Positions 8,403 through 16,800 of a DNA stretch of 64,000 bases are shown piece after piece (position 1 is the first letter of the stretch; the number at the start of each line of letters is the position of its first letter). Under the pieces are notes generated by a model. It worked only from the letters and a program-made list of their open reading frames with translations, had not been told where the DNA came from and ran no database searches. A program made the translations under genes and the position numbers. This stretch comes from Hydrogenophaga taeniospiralis CCUG 15921 (GTDB lineage: Bacteria; Pseudomonadota; Gammaproteobacteria; Burkholderiales; Burkholderiaceae_C), in the NCBI RefSeq assembly GCF_001592305.1, contig NZ_BCWR01000008.1, positions 62,001 through 126,000 on the forward strand, given 5' to 3'.

Positions 8403-8804
8403 CTACTCGGTCGCCGACTGGGTCGATGTCGATGTGGACGTGGTCGTCGTCTGGCTGGCCGGCTTCACCGTGATCTCTTCGGTCGTGCTGCCCTCCCGGC
8501 CCACGCTGTCCGTGACCGTGAGGGTGACGGTGTAGGTGCCCGCGGCGGCGTAGGTGTGGCTGACCGCTTCGCCCTTGGCGCTGCTGCCATCGCCGAAATC
8601 CCATTTGTAAGACGTGGCGACGGTATCGGCCGGCTTGTTCGAGATCACGGTCCCGGAGCCGTCGAACGTCACCGACTCACCCACCGTGGCAGGTGAAGGG
8701 TCCGCGCTGATGATGGCGATCGGGTTGCAGGCGGCGAGCAGCACCACCGCGCTGATCAGCAGCGGTTTGCACCAGGAAAGAAGCGCTTTTTTGCAGGACA
8801 TCAT
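8403..8804 (-). CDS. PKD-domain lipoprotein
   Basis: The 133-residue protein begins with a lipoprotein signal peptide ending in a lipobox (VVLLAAC, Cys26). One PKD (Ig-like) domain follows, with the hallmark YKWDFGDGSSAKG and SHTYAAAGTYTVTLTVTD. The C-terminal tail is a low-complexity Thr/Ser-rich stretch. PKD domains mediate protein or carbohydrate contacts at the cell surface. No enzyme domain is attached. The doubled ATG at 8804/8801 starts the basic N-region. The reading frame is open upstream but that part is not protein-like. Confidence 0.85.
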   Translation of the reverse strand: MMSCKKALLSWCKPLLISAVVLLAACNPIAIISADPSPATVGESVTFDGSGTVISNKPADTVATSYKWDFGDGSSAKGEAVSHTYAAAGTYTVTLTVTDSVGREGSTTEEITVKPASQTTTTSTSTSTQSATE

Positions 8805-8916
8805 GGTCGGAAATGCAGGTGGGTGAATAGGAGGGGAGGTGTGGGTTCCAGGGGCGGACGTGGTGGTCGGTCGCCAGGCCTTTGCTACCATGCCGCACCA
8901 CCCAGAGCCCGCCTTC

Positions 8917-10203
8917 ATGACGCCATCAACCGCCCTGTTCGGGCATTCTGCCACCGACTGGGGCATCGTCGCGGTTTTCGCGGTCGTGTACCTCGGCATG
9001 TTTCTCGGCGGTCTGCCGCGCCTGAAGCTCGACCGTTCGGGCGTGGCCCTGCTCGGCGCCATCGCGGTGATCGCGCTGGCCGGCCTGCCGGTGGAAGACG
9101 CTGCGCGCGCGGTGGACCTGCCCACCATCGTGCTGCTGTTCGCCTTCATGGTGGTGTCGGCCCAGATGCGGCTGGGCGGCTTCTACGCCGAAGTCACGCG
9201 CCGTGTCGGGGCCATGCCTCTCTCACGCCCCGGGCTGCTGGCGGCGCTGATCGCTGTGGCCGGCGCGCTGTCGGCGGTCTTTTCCAACGACATCATCTGC
9301 CTGGCCATGACGCCGGTGGTGGCGCGCCTGTGCCTGCAGCGCGGGCTGAACCCGCTGCCGTTCCTGATCGGCCTGGCCTGCGCCGCCAACATCGGCTCGG
9401 CCGCGACGCTGATTGGCAACCCGCAGAACATGCTGATCGGCTCCGTTCTGCAACTGCCGTTCGGCGGCTATGTGCGCCAGGCGCTGCCACCGGTGGTGCT
9501 GAGCCTGGGTTTGCTGTGGTTGTGGCTGGCCTACGGGCCGGGGGCACGCACGGGGGCGGGCGAACCGCGCCGCCCGGCGGACATGGCGCTGCTGCCGGCC
9601 GCGAGCCCGGAAGAGGAGCCCGCATTCGACCGTTGGCAGACCACGAAGGGACTGGCGGTGGCCACGGCCCTGATGGGCATCTTCCTGTTCACCGACTGGC
9701 CGCGCGACGTGGCGGCGCTGGTCGGTGCGGGCGTGCTGCTGCTGAGCCGGCGCCTGCATTCCTCGCACGTGATGGGTTTTGTGGATTGGCCGTTGCTGCT
9801 GCTGTTCATCGGCCTGTTCGTGGTCAACCACGCGTTCGAAACGACGGGTCTGGCGGCGCAGGCGGTGGCATGGATGTCCAGCCAGGGCGTGCACCTGGCC
9901 GACCCCGGGCCGCTGCTGGTGCTGGGTGTGGCGCTGTCCAACCTGGTGTCCAACGTGCCGGCGGTCATGTTGCTGCTGCCGCACCTGGGTGCCAACGCCA
10001 GCGAGGCGGGCGTGATGCTCGCGCTGGTGAGCACCTTCGCCGGCAACCTGCTGCTGGTGGGCTCGATCGCCAACCTGATCGTGGCCGACCTGGCTGCCAA
10101 GCAGGGCATCGGCATCAACTGGAGGCAACATGCGCTCACCGGCATCCCGGTGACGGTGGCCACGCTGGCCGTGGTGTGGGGCTGGATGCGCTGGGCTGGC
10201 TGA
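8917..10203 (+). CDS. Anion/citrate-type permease (ArsB/NhaD/SLC13 superfamily)
   Basis: The 428-residue protein has about eleven hydrophobic helices. Motifs of the ion transporter superfamily appear twice in inverted repeats: NDIICLAMTPVV and NIGSAATLIGNPQNM in the first half, and NLVSNVPAVMLLLPHL with NLLLVGSIANLIVAD in the second. These fit sodium-coupled anion or arsenite carriers, but the substrate cannot be fixed from sequence. An in-frame ATG at 8890 is possible; 8917 was chosen because it lies just before the first helix. It diverges from the PKD lipoprotein gene. Confidence 0.85.
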   Translation: MTPSTALFGHSATDWGIVAVFAVVYLGMFLGGLPRLKLDRSGVALLGAIAVIALAGLPVEDAARAVDLPTIVLLFAFMVVSAQMRLGGFYAEVTRRVGAMPLSRPGLLAALIAVAGALSAVFSNDIICLAMTPVVARLCLQRGLNPLPFLIGLACAANIGSAATLIGNPQNMLIGSVLQLPFGGYVRQALPPVVLSLGLLWLWLAYGPGARTGAGEPRRPADMALLPAASPEEEPAFDRWQTTKGLAVATALMGIFLFTDWPRDVAALVGAGVLLLSRRLHSSHVMGFVDWPLLLLFIGLFVVNHAFETTGLAAQAVAWMSSQGVHLADPGPLLVLGVALSNLVSNVPAVMLLLPHLGANASEAGVMLALVSTFAGNLLLVGSIANLIVADLAAKQGIGINWRQHALTGIPVTVATLAVVWGWMRWAG

Positions 10204-10254
10204 AGCACGGCACCTGGGTGCATTCCCCGGCGCGCGGACTGCAACGATTGAAGC

Positions 10255-10333
10255 CACCCCCGCGCAGGGCACCGCGGAACCAGCTTGCCGGGCTACCCCC
10301 CCCTTGGGGTGATGCCGAAGGCGGCGCGGGGGG
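10255..10333 (+). repeat. GC-rich intergenic palindromic repeat, copy 4
   Basis: GCGGAACCAGCTTGCCGGGC, then ACCCCCCCCTTGGGGT, GCCGAAGGCGGCGC and GGGGGG follow the same order as the other copies and end at the stop codon of the ABC ATPase gene at 10334. It separates two converging genes. Confidence 0.6.
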
Positions 10334-11095
10334 TCAGTGGATCGACGACAGGAACTGCTGCAGCTCCGGCGTCTGCGGGTTGCCGAACAGCTCGGCCGGC
10401 GTGCCCATCTCGTGCACGCGCCCCTGGTGCATGAAGATCACGCGGTCGCTCACCTTGCGCGCGAAGCCCATCTCGTGCGTGACCATCAGCAGGGTCATGC
10501 CCTCGTCGGCCAGCGATTCCACCACGCGCAGCACCTCGCCCACGAGCTCGGGGTCGAGCGCGGAGGTGATCTCGTCGCAGAGCAGCACGCTGGGCTCCAT
10601 CGCCAGCGCGCGCGCGATCGCCACGCGCTGCTGCTGGCCACCCGAGAGCTGGTCGGGGAAGGCGTCGAACTTCTCGCCCAGGCCCACGCGGTCCAGCAGC
10701 TGGCGCGCCTTGGCCTCGCCGGCGGCGCTGTCGGTCTTCTTCACCAGACCGGGCGCGAGCATCACGTTCTTGCCCACGCTCAGGTGCGGGAACAGGTTGA
10801 AGTTCTGGAAGATCATGCCCACGTGCTGGCGCAGTTCGCGCATGGCGGCGGCGTTGCCGTGCAGCAGCGGCTGGCCGTCCACGCTCAGGCTACCGCTCTG
10901 GAACACCTCCAGCCCGTTGATGCAGCGCAGCAGCGTGCTCTTGCCCGAGCCGCTTTTGCCGATGATGGCGATCACCTCGCCCGGCTTGACCTGCAGGTCG
11001 ATGCCCTTGAGCACCTCGTTGCTGCCGTAGGACTTGCGCAGCTGGTGGATGTCGACGACAGGTTTGATCGAGGCTTGGTCGGTTTGAGCATTCAT
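10334..11095 (-). CDS. Polar amino-acid ABC transporter, ATP-binding subunit (GlnQ-type)
   Basis: The 253-residue ATPase powers the importer encoded upstream. Walker A is GKSGSGKST (46-54), the ABC signature is LSGGQQQR (150-157) and Walker B is VLLCDE (170-175), followed by the D-loop SALD and the switch His in VTHEMGF. The sequence around the Q-loop (GMIFQNFNLFPH) matches the polar amino-acid (PAAT) group. It is the last gene of a five-gene minus-strand cluster (regulator, binding protein, two permeases, ATPase), separated from the second permease by a repeat-bearing gap of about 110 bases. Confidence 0.95.
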   Translation of the reverse strand: MNAQTDQASIKPVVDIHQLRKSYGSNEVLKGIDLQVKPGEVIAIIGKSGSGKSTLLRCINGLEVFQSGSLSVDGQPLLHGNAAAMRELRQHVGMIFQNFNLFPHLSVGKNVMLAPGLVKKTDSAAGEAKARQLLDRVGLGEKFDAFPDQLSGGQQQRVAIARALAMEPSVLLCDEITSALDPELVGEVLRVVESLADEGMTLLMVTHEMGFARKVSDRVIFMHQGRVHEMGTPAELFGNPQTPELQQFLSSIH

Positions 11096-11137
11096 GGTGT
11101 GGGCTCCATCAGAGGGGGAGTCGAATCCGGGGAAACC

Positions 11138-11209
11138 GCGGAACGGGCTTTGCCCGGCCGCTGGTTTCGTCCCCCTGGGGGGAAGGCGCGAAGCGACGTA
11201 GGGGGGAAC
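11138..11209 (+). repeat. GC-rich intergenic palindromic repeat, copy 5
   Basis: CGCGGAACGGGCTTTGCCCGG, then TCCCCCTGGGGGGA, GCGCGAAGCGACG and TAGGGGGG follow the standard order and end at the permease stop at 11210. It lies inside the transporter cluster and could partly terminate or stabilise the message before the ATPase gene. Confidence 0.6.
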
Positions 11210-11860
11210 CTACCGCACCGCATTCATCTTCCTTTCCAGGGAACGCGCATAAAGGCTCACGGGGAAGCACAGCGCAAAGTACAGAAGGGCCACGCAGCTA
11301 TACACCAGGAAGGGCTGGAAGGTGGCGTTGGTGATCATGGTGCCGGCCTTGGTGAGTTCGACGAAGCCGATCACCGAGGCCAGCGCCGTGCCTTTGACGA
11401 CCTGCACCAGAAAGCCGACGGTGGGCGCGATGGCGATGCGCGTGGCCTGCGGCAGGATCACGTGGCGCAACTGCTCGCCAAAGCTCAGCGCCAGGCTCTG
11501 CGCCGCTTCCCACTGGCCCTTGGGCACGGCGGCCACACAGCCGCGCCAGATTTCCACCAGGAAGGCGCTGGTGTAGAGCGTGAGCGCCACGGCCGCGGCC
11601 ATCCAGGCCGAGGTGTCCACACCAAACAGCGCGAGGCCGAAGTAGGCCAGGAACAGCTGCATCAGCAGCGGCGTGCCCTGGAACAGCTGCACGTAGCCGG
11701 CCACGAAGCGCTCGGCGCCGGGCCAGCGCGCGGTGCGCGCCACCAGCAGGGCCAGGCCCACCAGACCGCCCCCGACGAAGGCGATCAGCGAAAGGCTCAC
11801 CGTCCAGCGCGCGGCCAGCAGCAGGTTGCGGAAGATGTCCCACAGCGAAAAGTCAACCAC
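11210..11860 (-). CDS. Polar amino-acid ABC transporter, permease subunit
   Basis: The 216-residue inner-membrane protein has about five helices. The HisMQ-type motifs are QLFQGTPLLMQLFLAYFG and the EAA loop GQWEAAQSLALSFGEQLRHVILPQA, which contacts the ATPase. A GTG start at 11860 is chosen because GGAGG sits five bases upstream; an in-frame TTG at 11872 has no such site. This start overlaps the previous permease gene by eight bases, which suggests translational coupling. The two permeases should form a heterodimer. Confidence 0.9.
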   Translation of the reverse strand: MVDFSLWDIFRNLLLAARWTVSLSLIAFVGGGLVGLALLVARTARWPGAERFVAGYVQLFQGTPLLMQLFLAYFGLALFGVDTSAWMAAAVALTLYTSAFLVEIWRGCVAAVPKGQWEAAQSLALSFGEQLRHVILPQATRIAIAPTVGFLVQVVKGTALASVIGFVELTKAGTMITNATFQPFLVYSCVALLYFALCFPVSLYARSLERKMNAVR

Positions 11861-12524
11861 GGCGGCCTCCAAAGAGATAGCGGGGGCCAGCCCAGTTGAG
11901 CAGGGCTCGCACGCCCATCGACAGCAGCAGGTAGATGCCGGTGGCGACGATGAAGGCCTCGAAGGCGCGGAAGTTGCGGCTCTGGATGAGGTTGGCCGCG
12001 TAGCTCAGCTCTTCGGTGGAGATCTGGCCACACACGGCAGAGCCCAGCATCACGATGATGATCTGGCTGGTGAGCGCGGGCCACACCTTCTGCAATGCCG
12101 GCGGCAGCACCACGTGCAGGAAGGTCTGCACGCGCGAGAGCGCCAGGCTGGCGGCGGCTTCGAACTGACCCTTGGGCGTGGCATCGATGCCGGCGCGGAC
12201 GATCTCCGCCGCGTAGGCGCCGAGGTTGATCACCATCGCGATCACCGACGCGATCTCGGGCGTGAGCTTCACGCCCGCGGCCGGCAGGCCGAAGAACACG
12301 AAGAACAGCTGCACGATGAAGGGCGTGTTGCGGATGAGCTCCACATAGCAGCCCACCACCCAGCGCAGCCACAGCGGGCCGCTGCTGCGCGCCCAGGCGC
12401 AGAGCGTGCCCACCACCAGACCGATCACGGCCGAGATGGCGGTCAGGCCCAGCGTCCAGAGCACGCCCTTGGCGAGCAGCGGCCACTGCAGCAGCACGGT
12501 GATGAAGTCGAGTTCGATGCGCAT
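11853..12524 (-). CDS. Polar amino-acid ABC transporter, permease subunit
   Basis: The 223-residue protein is the partner permease. It has the HisMQ signature (ELIRNTPFIVQLFFVFFGLP) and the EAA loop (GQFEAAASLALSRVQTFLHVVLPPAL). Helices are spaced as in GltJ/GltK-type subunits. The start is the ATG at 12524. Its end overlaps the next permease by eight bases, and about 120 bases with a palindromic repeat separate it from the binding-protein gene. Confidence 0.93.
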   Translation of the reverse strand: MRIELDFITVLLQWPLLAKGVLWTLGLTAISAVIGLVVGTLCAWARSSGPLWLRWVVGCYVELIRNTPFIVQLFFVFFGLPAAGVKLTPEIASVIAMVINLGAYAAEIVRAGIDATPKGQFEAAASLALSRVQTFLHVVLPPALQKVWPALTSQIIIVMLGSAVCGQISTEELSYAANLIQSRNFRAFEAFIVATGIYLLLSMGVRALLNWAGPRYLFGGRRG

Positions 12525-12544
12525 GTGTGTGCCCTCAATGCGTC

Positions 12545-12644
12545 ATGGGGTGCGAAGGTCGATTCGCCGCCGGGCCGCCCCAAGGCGAATCAGCCCCCTC
12601 GGGGGGGCAGCGACCCGCGCAGCGGCGGAGCGTGGGGGCCTGTT
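12545..12644 (+). repeat. GC-rich intergenic palindromic repeat, copy 6
   Basis: GATTCGCCGCCGGGCCGCCC with the counter-arm GGCGAATC, then CCCCCTCGGGGGGG, a GCGCAGCGGCGGAGC hairpin and GGGGGCC follow the standard order between the binding-protein stop and the permease start. It may lower expression of the permeases relative to the abundant binding protein. Confidence 0.55.
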
Positions 12645-13439
12645 TCATTCAGGGAGCGTGCCGGCCGGGCGGCCCAGCCACTTCTTGGCCAGGGCGTCGA
12701 TCTCGCCCGACTTCTTGGCCGCGATGATGATGTCGTTCACCTTCAGGCGCAGCGCGTCTTCACCCTTGGCCACGCCGATGAAGTTGGGGCTGTCTTTCAG
12801 CAGCAGCTTGTATTCGGCGCCCAGCTGCGGGTTGCGCGCCATCATGTTGCCGGCCACCGAAGCGCCGGTGGCGATGAGCTGGGTCTGGCCCGAGACGAAG
12901 GCCGAGACGGTGGCGTTGTTGTCTTCGAAGCGCTTCACGTCGGCCGTGGGCGGTGCGAGCTTGGTGAGTTCCTGGTCTTCGATGGCGCCGCGGGTCACGC
13001 CGATGGATTTGCCAGCCAGGTCGGCAAAGCTGGTGACCGTGAGCGACTTCGACGCGAACACGGCCTGGAAGAAGGGTGAATAGGCGGCGGTGAAGTCGAT
13101 CACCGCCGAGCGCTCGGGGTTCTTGCCCAGGGTGGAGATCACCAGATCGGCCTTCTTGGTCTGCAGGTAGGGGATGCGGTTGGCACTGGTCACGGGCACC
13201 AGCTCCAGCTTCACGCCGAGCTTGCTGGCGATCAGTTTGGCGGTGTCGATGTCCAGGCCCTGGGGTTGCAGGTCGGTGCCGACGAAGCCGTAGGGCGGGA
13301 AGTCGGTGGGGATGGCGATCTTGATGGTCTTGGCCTTCATCACGTCGTCGAGCGCGGTCTGGGCGTGGGCGGCGCCCAGGCTGGCGAATGCGCCGAGCGC
13401 GACGGCGGTGGCGAGAAACAGGCGTTTGGTGGATTTCAC
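12645..13439 (-). CDS. Amino-acid ABC transporter, periplasmic substrate-binding protein
   Basis: The 264-residue protein has a signal peptide (VKSTKRLFLATAVALGAF... ending GAAHAQ) and a type II periplasmic-binding fold of the SBP_bac_3 family (IAIPTDFPPYGFVGTDLQ; GLDIDTAKLIASKLG). The start is GTG at 13439, preceded by AGGAGCC. This codon overlaps the stop of the GntR gene by four bases (GTGA), so the pair is translationally coupled. The substrate is probably a polar or cationic amino acid; it cannot be fixed further. Confidence 0.92.
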   Translation of the reverse strand: MKSTKRLFLATAVALGAFASLGAAHAQTALDDVMKAKTIKIAIPTDFPPYGFVGTDLQPQGLDIDTAKLIASKLGVKLELVPVTSANRIPYLQTKKADLVISTLGKNPERSAVIDFTAAYSPFFQAVFASKSLTVTSFADLAGKSIGVTRGAIEDQELTKLAPPTADVKRFEDNNATVSAFVSGQTQLIATGASVAGNMMARNPQLGAEYKLLLKDSPNFIGVAKGEDALRLKVNDIIIAAKKSGEIDALAKKWLGRPAGTLPE

Positions 13440-14206
13440 AGCAAGGCTCCTAGGTAGGTTTCGGGGGCGGGAGGGGTGGGTTTGCGGGTGCGGCGGCCGG
13501 CCTTTCGGGCGGCGCCTGGCGGGGTGCCGGGGGTGGCTTCGTGCAGCGGCGCCAGGGCTTCGCGCAGGTTGGCCAGGGGGTCGTTGGGCGCGTTCAGCCG
13601 CAGGGCGGCCTGCACCTGGCCGATGTGCGCCTGCATCAGGCGCTCGGCGTGTTCGGTGTCGCCGCGCTCCAGCGCTTCGACGATGTCCACATGGTCCTGG
13701 CAGGACTGCACCGCGTCGTGTGAGGACTGGTAGAGCATGGCGATGAGCGTGGTGCGGGCGGTGAAGTCGCGCAGCGTGTCGGCCAGCAACTGGTTGCCCA
13801 GGCATTCGGCCAGGCACACGTGAAAGTCGCCCAGCAGGTAGCTGCGCTGGCCCACGTCGCTGCCCTTGAGGGCGGCCTTTTCCTGTTTGAGGTGCTGGCG
13901 CAGGCGCTGCAGCGCGGCCTTGTCCATCGGGCCGGCCTGGCGGATCAGGCCCATTTCGATCACGCGGCGCGCCTCGAAGGCTTCGCGCGCTTCGTCGTGC
14001 GAGGGCTGCACCACGTACCAGCCGCGGCGCGAACTCACGGTGACGATGCCGCGCGCGGCCAGCCGCATGAGGGCCTCGCGCACCAGGGTACGGCTGCAGT
14101 CGAACAGGATGGACAGGTTCTGTTCACCCAGGCGCGCACCCGGCGCGAGCCGCTGCGCGAGGATGGCTTCAACGATGCGCTGGGCAATGACTGTGGAATT
14201 CACCAT
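13436..14206 (-). CDS. GntR/FadR-family regulator of the ABC importer
   Basis: The 256-residue protein has an N-terminal winged HTH (ILAQRLAPGARLGEQNL, then CSRTLVREALMRLAARG) and a C-terminal FCD ligand domain with the metal/acid-binding histidines of FadR-type proteins (GDFHVCLAECLGN; DHVDIVEALERGD). The tail after about residue 225 is proline/arginine-rich and unusual. It is the first gene of the transporter cluster and overlaps the binding-protein gene by four bases. A perfect dyad lies 30 bases upstream of its start, so it probably represses the whole cluster. Confidence 0.9.
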   Translation of the reverse strand: MVNSTVIAQRIVEAILAQRLAPGARLGEQNLSILFDCSRTLVREALMRLAARGIVTVSSRRGWYVVQPSHDEAREAFEARRVIEMGLIRQAGPMDKAALQRLRQHLKQEKAALKGSDVGQRSYLLGDFHVCLAECLGNQLLADTLRDFTARTTLIAMLYQSSHDAVQSCQDHVDIVEALERGDTEHAERLMQAHIGQVQAALRLNAPNDPLANLREALAPLHEATPGTPPGAARKAGRRTRKPTPPAPETYLGALL

Positions 14207-14236
14207 GCCGCTTTATATGCGAATTCCGTGCCATGT

Positions 14237-14253
14237 CATACAAGACTTGTATG
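14237..14253. promoter_or_regulatory. Putative GntR operator
   Basis: CATACAAG-A-CTTGTATG is a perfect 17-bp dyad with one central base. It lies 30 bases upstream of the GntR start in the only AT-rich stretch of the spacer. FadR-group regulators typically bind short dyads of this kind. Confidence 0.65.
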
Positions 14254-14368
14254 CAAGATATGTGCACCAGTGTTGTGCGAAAGACCGGTTCGCTGGTGCG
14301 ACATGCACCAGCAATGCGTGCGCGGCGGCGCCGTTGTGGTGCCCCGGCCTGATGCGCGGGCGCGGTGC

Positions 14369-15361
14369 TCAGTGCGTCGCCATCAGCGCGCGCAGGTCTT
14401 CCTCGTAGCCCTTGAGCACGTCGACGGCGTGGGCGCGTTGCGCCGGGCTGGTGCTGTTGTGCAGGGCGGCGAACTGCTCGCAGCCTTCGCGCACCAGGCT
14501 TTCGCTGTAGGCGTGAAAACCGGGCACGGGCGCGCGCATCACGCGGTCGTGCCAGGCGCGCAGGGCCGCCACGGCGGCGGCTTGGGTCGCCGGGGGCGTC
14601 GTGGGCGCCGTGGCGCTGGGGCTGGTGCCGTTGTCGCCGCCCGCGTGACCCAGCAGCCCGCGCAGTGTCTGCAGCAGATCGTTCTGGCGCCGCAGGCGTT
14701 CGGCGTGAATGCGCTGGGGGTCGAACGCCGACTGGCGCAGCCGTTGGGTCAGCAGGGCCGTCTGGGCGTCGGTGAGCGTGCCGTACAGGGTTTCGTAGCG
14801 GCTGGTGGCCTTGTCCAGCAGGGTGTCCAGGCGCTGTTCGGGGCTGCCCAGATAGTCCTCTGCAAAAACCTGGTTGCTCTTGGCGTAGTGCCGCTCCATG
14901 TGTTGCAACTGATCGGGGGTGAGCTGCAGGGCCAGCCGGGCCAGGGGCTCCAGGCTGCGGTCGATCAGCCGCAGGTAGCTGCTGCGCAGGCGCTCGAACT
15001 GGATGCAGGTGAGCTGGGCGGTGCTGTCTTTCACCGCCAGCTGTTGCCACTGCATCAGAAACCCGGTGTAGATGGGCAGCTCGGTGCTGCGGTGCCAGGC
15101 GAAAAAGCTGTCGATGTCCTGGCGCAGCTGGACCGATTGCGCATCGTTCAGGTCGGTGTAGCCGTCGATCCACCAGTACACCAGATTGGGGGCCTGGTTG
15201 TAGGCCAGGCGGGTTGCGCTGCAGGCGCCCAGCAGGAGTGTGAGCAGGGCCAGCGCGAGGGCCAGCACACCGTGGCGCAGCGGTCGGCGGGAGATAATCC
15301 GCGGCAGGTTTTGTCCCAGATTCAATCCGTGGCCCGGCGCGGCCCCAGCAAAGGTGTTCAT
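14369..15361 (-). CDS. DUF6279-family lipoprotein
   Basis: The 330-residue protein has a long basic N-region, a hydrophobic stretch and a lipobox (LLTLLLGAC, cysteine near residue 47). The mature part is helical and charged, with landmarks LAYNQAPNLVYWWIDGYTDL and SFFAWHRSTELPIYTGFLMQW, the pattern of the DUF6279 family of Proteobacteria. Function is unknown; an envelope role is inferred from lipidation. The ATG at 15361 follows GGGAAAG, which lies inside glmU. Its start codon shares two bases with that of the divergent glmU (CATG). Confidence 0.78.
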   Translation of the reverse strand: MNTFAGAAPGHGLNLGQNLPRIISRRPLRHGVLALALALLTLLLGACSATRLAYNQAPNLVYWWIDGYTDLNDAQSVQLRQDIDSFFAWHRSTELPIYTGFLMQWQQLAVKDSTAQLTCIQFERLRSSYLRLIDRSLEPLARLALQLTPDQLQHMERHYAKSNQVFAEDYLGSPEQRLDTLLDKATSRYETLYGTLTDAQTALLTQRLRQSAFDPQRIHAERLRRQNDLLQTLRGLLGHAGGDNGTSPSATAPTTPPATQAAAVAALRAWHDRVMRAPVPGFHAYSESLVREGCEQFAALHNSTSPAQRAHAVDVLKGYEEDLRALMATH

Positions 15362-16763
15362 GTCTTTCCCTGTGGATGTGGTGGTGATGGCGGCGGGCAA
15401 GGGCACGCGCATGAAGAGCCTGCGGCCCAAAGTGTTGCACCGATTGGGCGGGCGTGCACTGGCCCAGCACGTGATCGACACGGCGGCCCGGATGTCGGCG
15501 CGTTCGGTGGTGGTGATCACCGGGCACGGTGCCGAAGCGGTGGAGGCCGCCTTGCGCGCGCCCGACGCCATGGCGCTGCGTTTCGTGCGCCAAGAGCCGC
15601 AACTGGGCACCGGCCACGCGGTGCAGCAGGCCGTGCCCGTGCTGGCGGACGACGGAATCGTGCTGATCCTCAACGGCGATGTGCCCCTGATCGGGCGCGC
15701 CACGCTGGACGCCTTGCTCACAGCCTGCGCCGGCGAGCACCTGGCCCTGCTCAGCGTGGACACGGGCGAAGACGCCGGTGGGTATGGGCGGATCGTGCGC
15801 GACAACGACGAGGACCGATCGGTGGTGGCCATCGTCGAAGCCAAGGATGCCGATGCGGCGCAGCGGGGCATCACCGAGTGGTACAGCGGCGTCATGGCCG
15901 CGCCGGCCGAGCTGCTCAAACCCCTGCTCGCCCGTCTGTCGAACGACAACAGCCAGCACGAGTACTACCTGACCGACGTGGTCAAGCACGCGGTGGCGCA
16001 AGGCCTGTCGGTGCGGGCCCTCACCACGCGGGACGCGGTCGAGGTGGCCGGCGTCAACAGCCCGCTGCAGCTCGCGCAGCTGGAACGGGCCTACCAGCGC
16101 CGTGTGGCCGAGGCGCTGATGGAGCAGGGCACCCGCCTGGCCGACCCGGCGCGGCTGGACGTGCGCGGCGAACTGCTGTGCGGCCAGGACGTGGAGATCG
16201 ACGTCAACTGCGTGTTCGAAGGCCGCGTGGCGCTGGGTGCGGGTGTGCGCATCGGTGCGAACTGCGTGATCGCCAACGCGGTCATCGAAGCGGGCGCGGT
16301 GATCCACCCGTTCACCCACATCGACGGCGAAAAACTCGGGGTCACGGTCGGCCGCGGATCGCTGGTGGGGCCGTTCGCGCGCCTGCGCCCGGGCGCGGTG
16401 CTCGGGGCCGAGGTGCACATCGGCAACTTCGTGGAGGTGAAGAACTCGACCCTCGCCGATGGCGCCAAGGCCAACCACCTGGCCTACCTGGGCGACGCCA
16501 CGGTGGGCGAGCGGGTGAACTACGGCGCGGGCAGCATCACGGCCAACTACGACGGCGCCAACAAGCACCGCACCGTGATCGAAGCTGACGTGCACGTGGG
16601 CAGCAACTGCGTGCTGGTGGCACCGGTCACCCTGGGCGCCGGTGGCACGGTGGGCGGGGGATCGACCATCACCAAGAACACGCCGCCGGGCGCGCTGTCG
16701 GTGGCGCGCGGCAAGCAGGTCAGCCTGCCGAACTGGCAGCGCCCCAGCAAGAACAAGGGCTGA
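15360..16763 (+). CDS. glmU: Bifunctional UDP-GlcNAc pyrophosphorylase / GlcN-1-P acetyltransferase
   Basis: The 467-residue enzyme makes UDP-GlcNAc in two steps for peptidoglycan and LPS. The N-terminal uridyltransferase has VVVMAAGKGTRMKSLRPK, QLGTGHAVQQA and NGDVPLI. The C-terminal part is a left-handed beta-helix of hexapeptide repeats ending in the acetyl-CoA site region (KANHLAYLGDATVG, NYGAGSITANYDG). The start follows AAAGGTG. It is divergent from, and shares start-codon bases with, the DUF6279 lipoprotein gene. glmS, which supplies the upstream precursor, lies 1.5 kb downstream. Confidence 0.97.
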   Translation: MSFPVDVVVMAAGKGTRMKSLRPKVLHRLGGRALAQHVIDTAARMSARSVVVITGHGAEAVEAALRAPDAMALRFVRQEPQLGTGHAVQQAVPVLADDGIVLILNGDVPLIGRATLDALLTACAGEHLALLSVDTGEDAGGYGRIVRDNDEDRSVVAIVEAKDADAAQRGITEWYSGVMAAPAELLKPLLARLSNDNSQHEYYLTDVVKHAVAQGLSVRALTTRDAVEVAGVNSPLQLAQLERAYQRRVAEALMEQGTRLADPARLDVRGELLCGQDVEIDVNCVFEGRVALGAGVRIGANCVIANAVIEAGAVIHPFTHIDGEKLGVTVGRGSLVGPFARLRPGAVLGAEVHIGNFVEVKNSTLADGAKANHLAYLGDATVGERVNYGAGSITANYDGANKHRTVIEADVHVGSNCVLVAPVTLGAGGTVGGGSTITKNTPPGALSVARGKQVSLPNWQRPSKNKG

Positions 16764-16800
16764 GCGCCAGCCCTGGTGCCCTGGCCGGTGGGCGTGGGGC

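Noticed and set aside
11861..11872. TTG start for the second ABC permease.
   Set aside because: GTG at 11860 has GGAGG at proper spacing; TTG has no such site.
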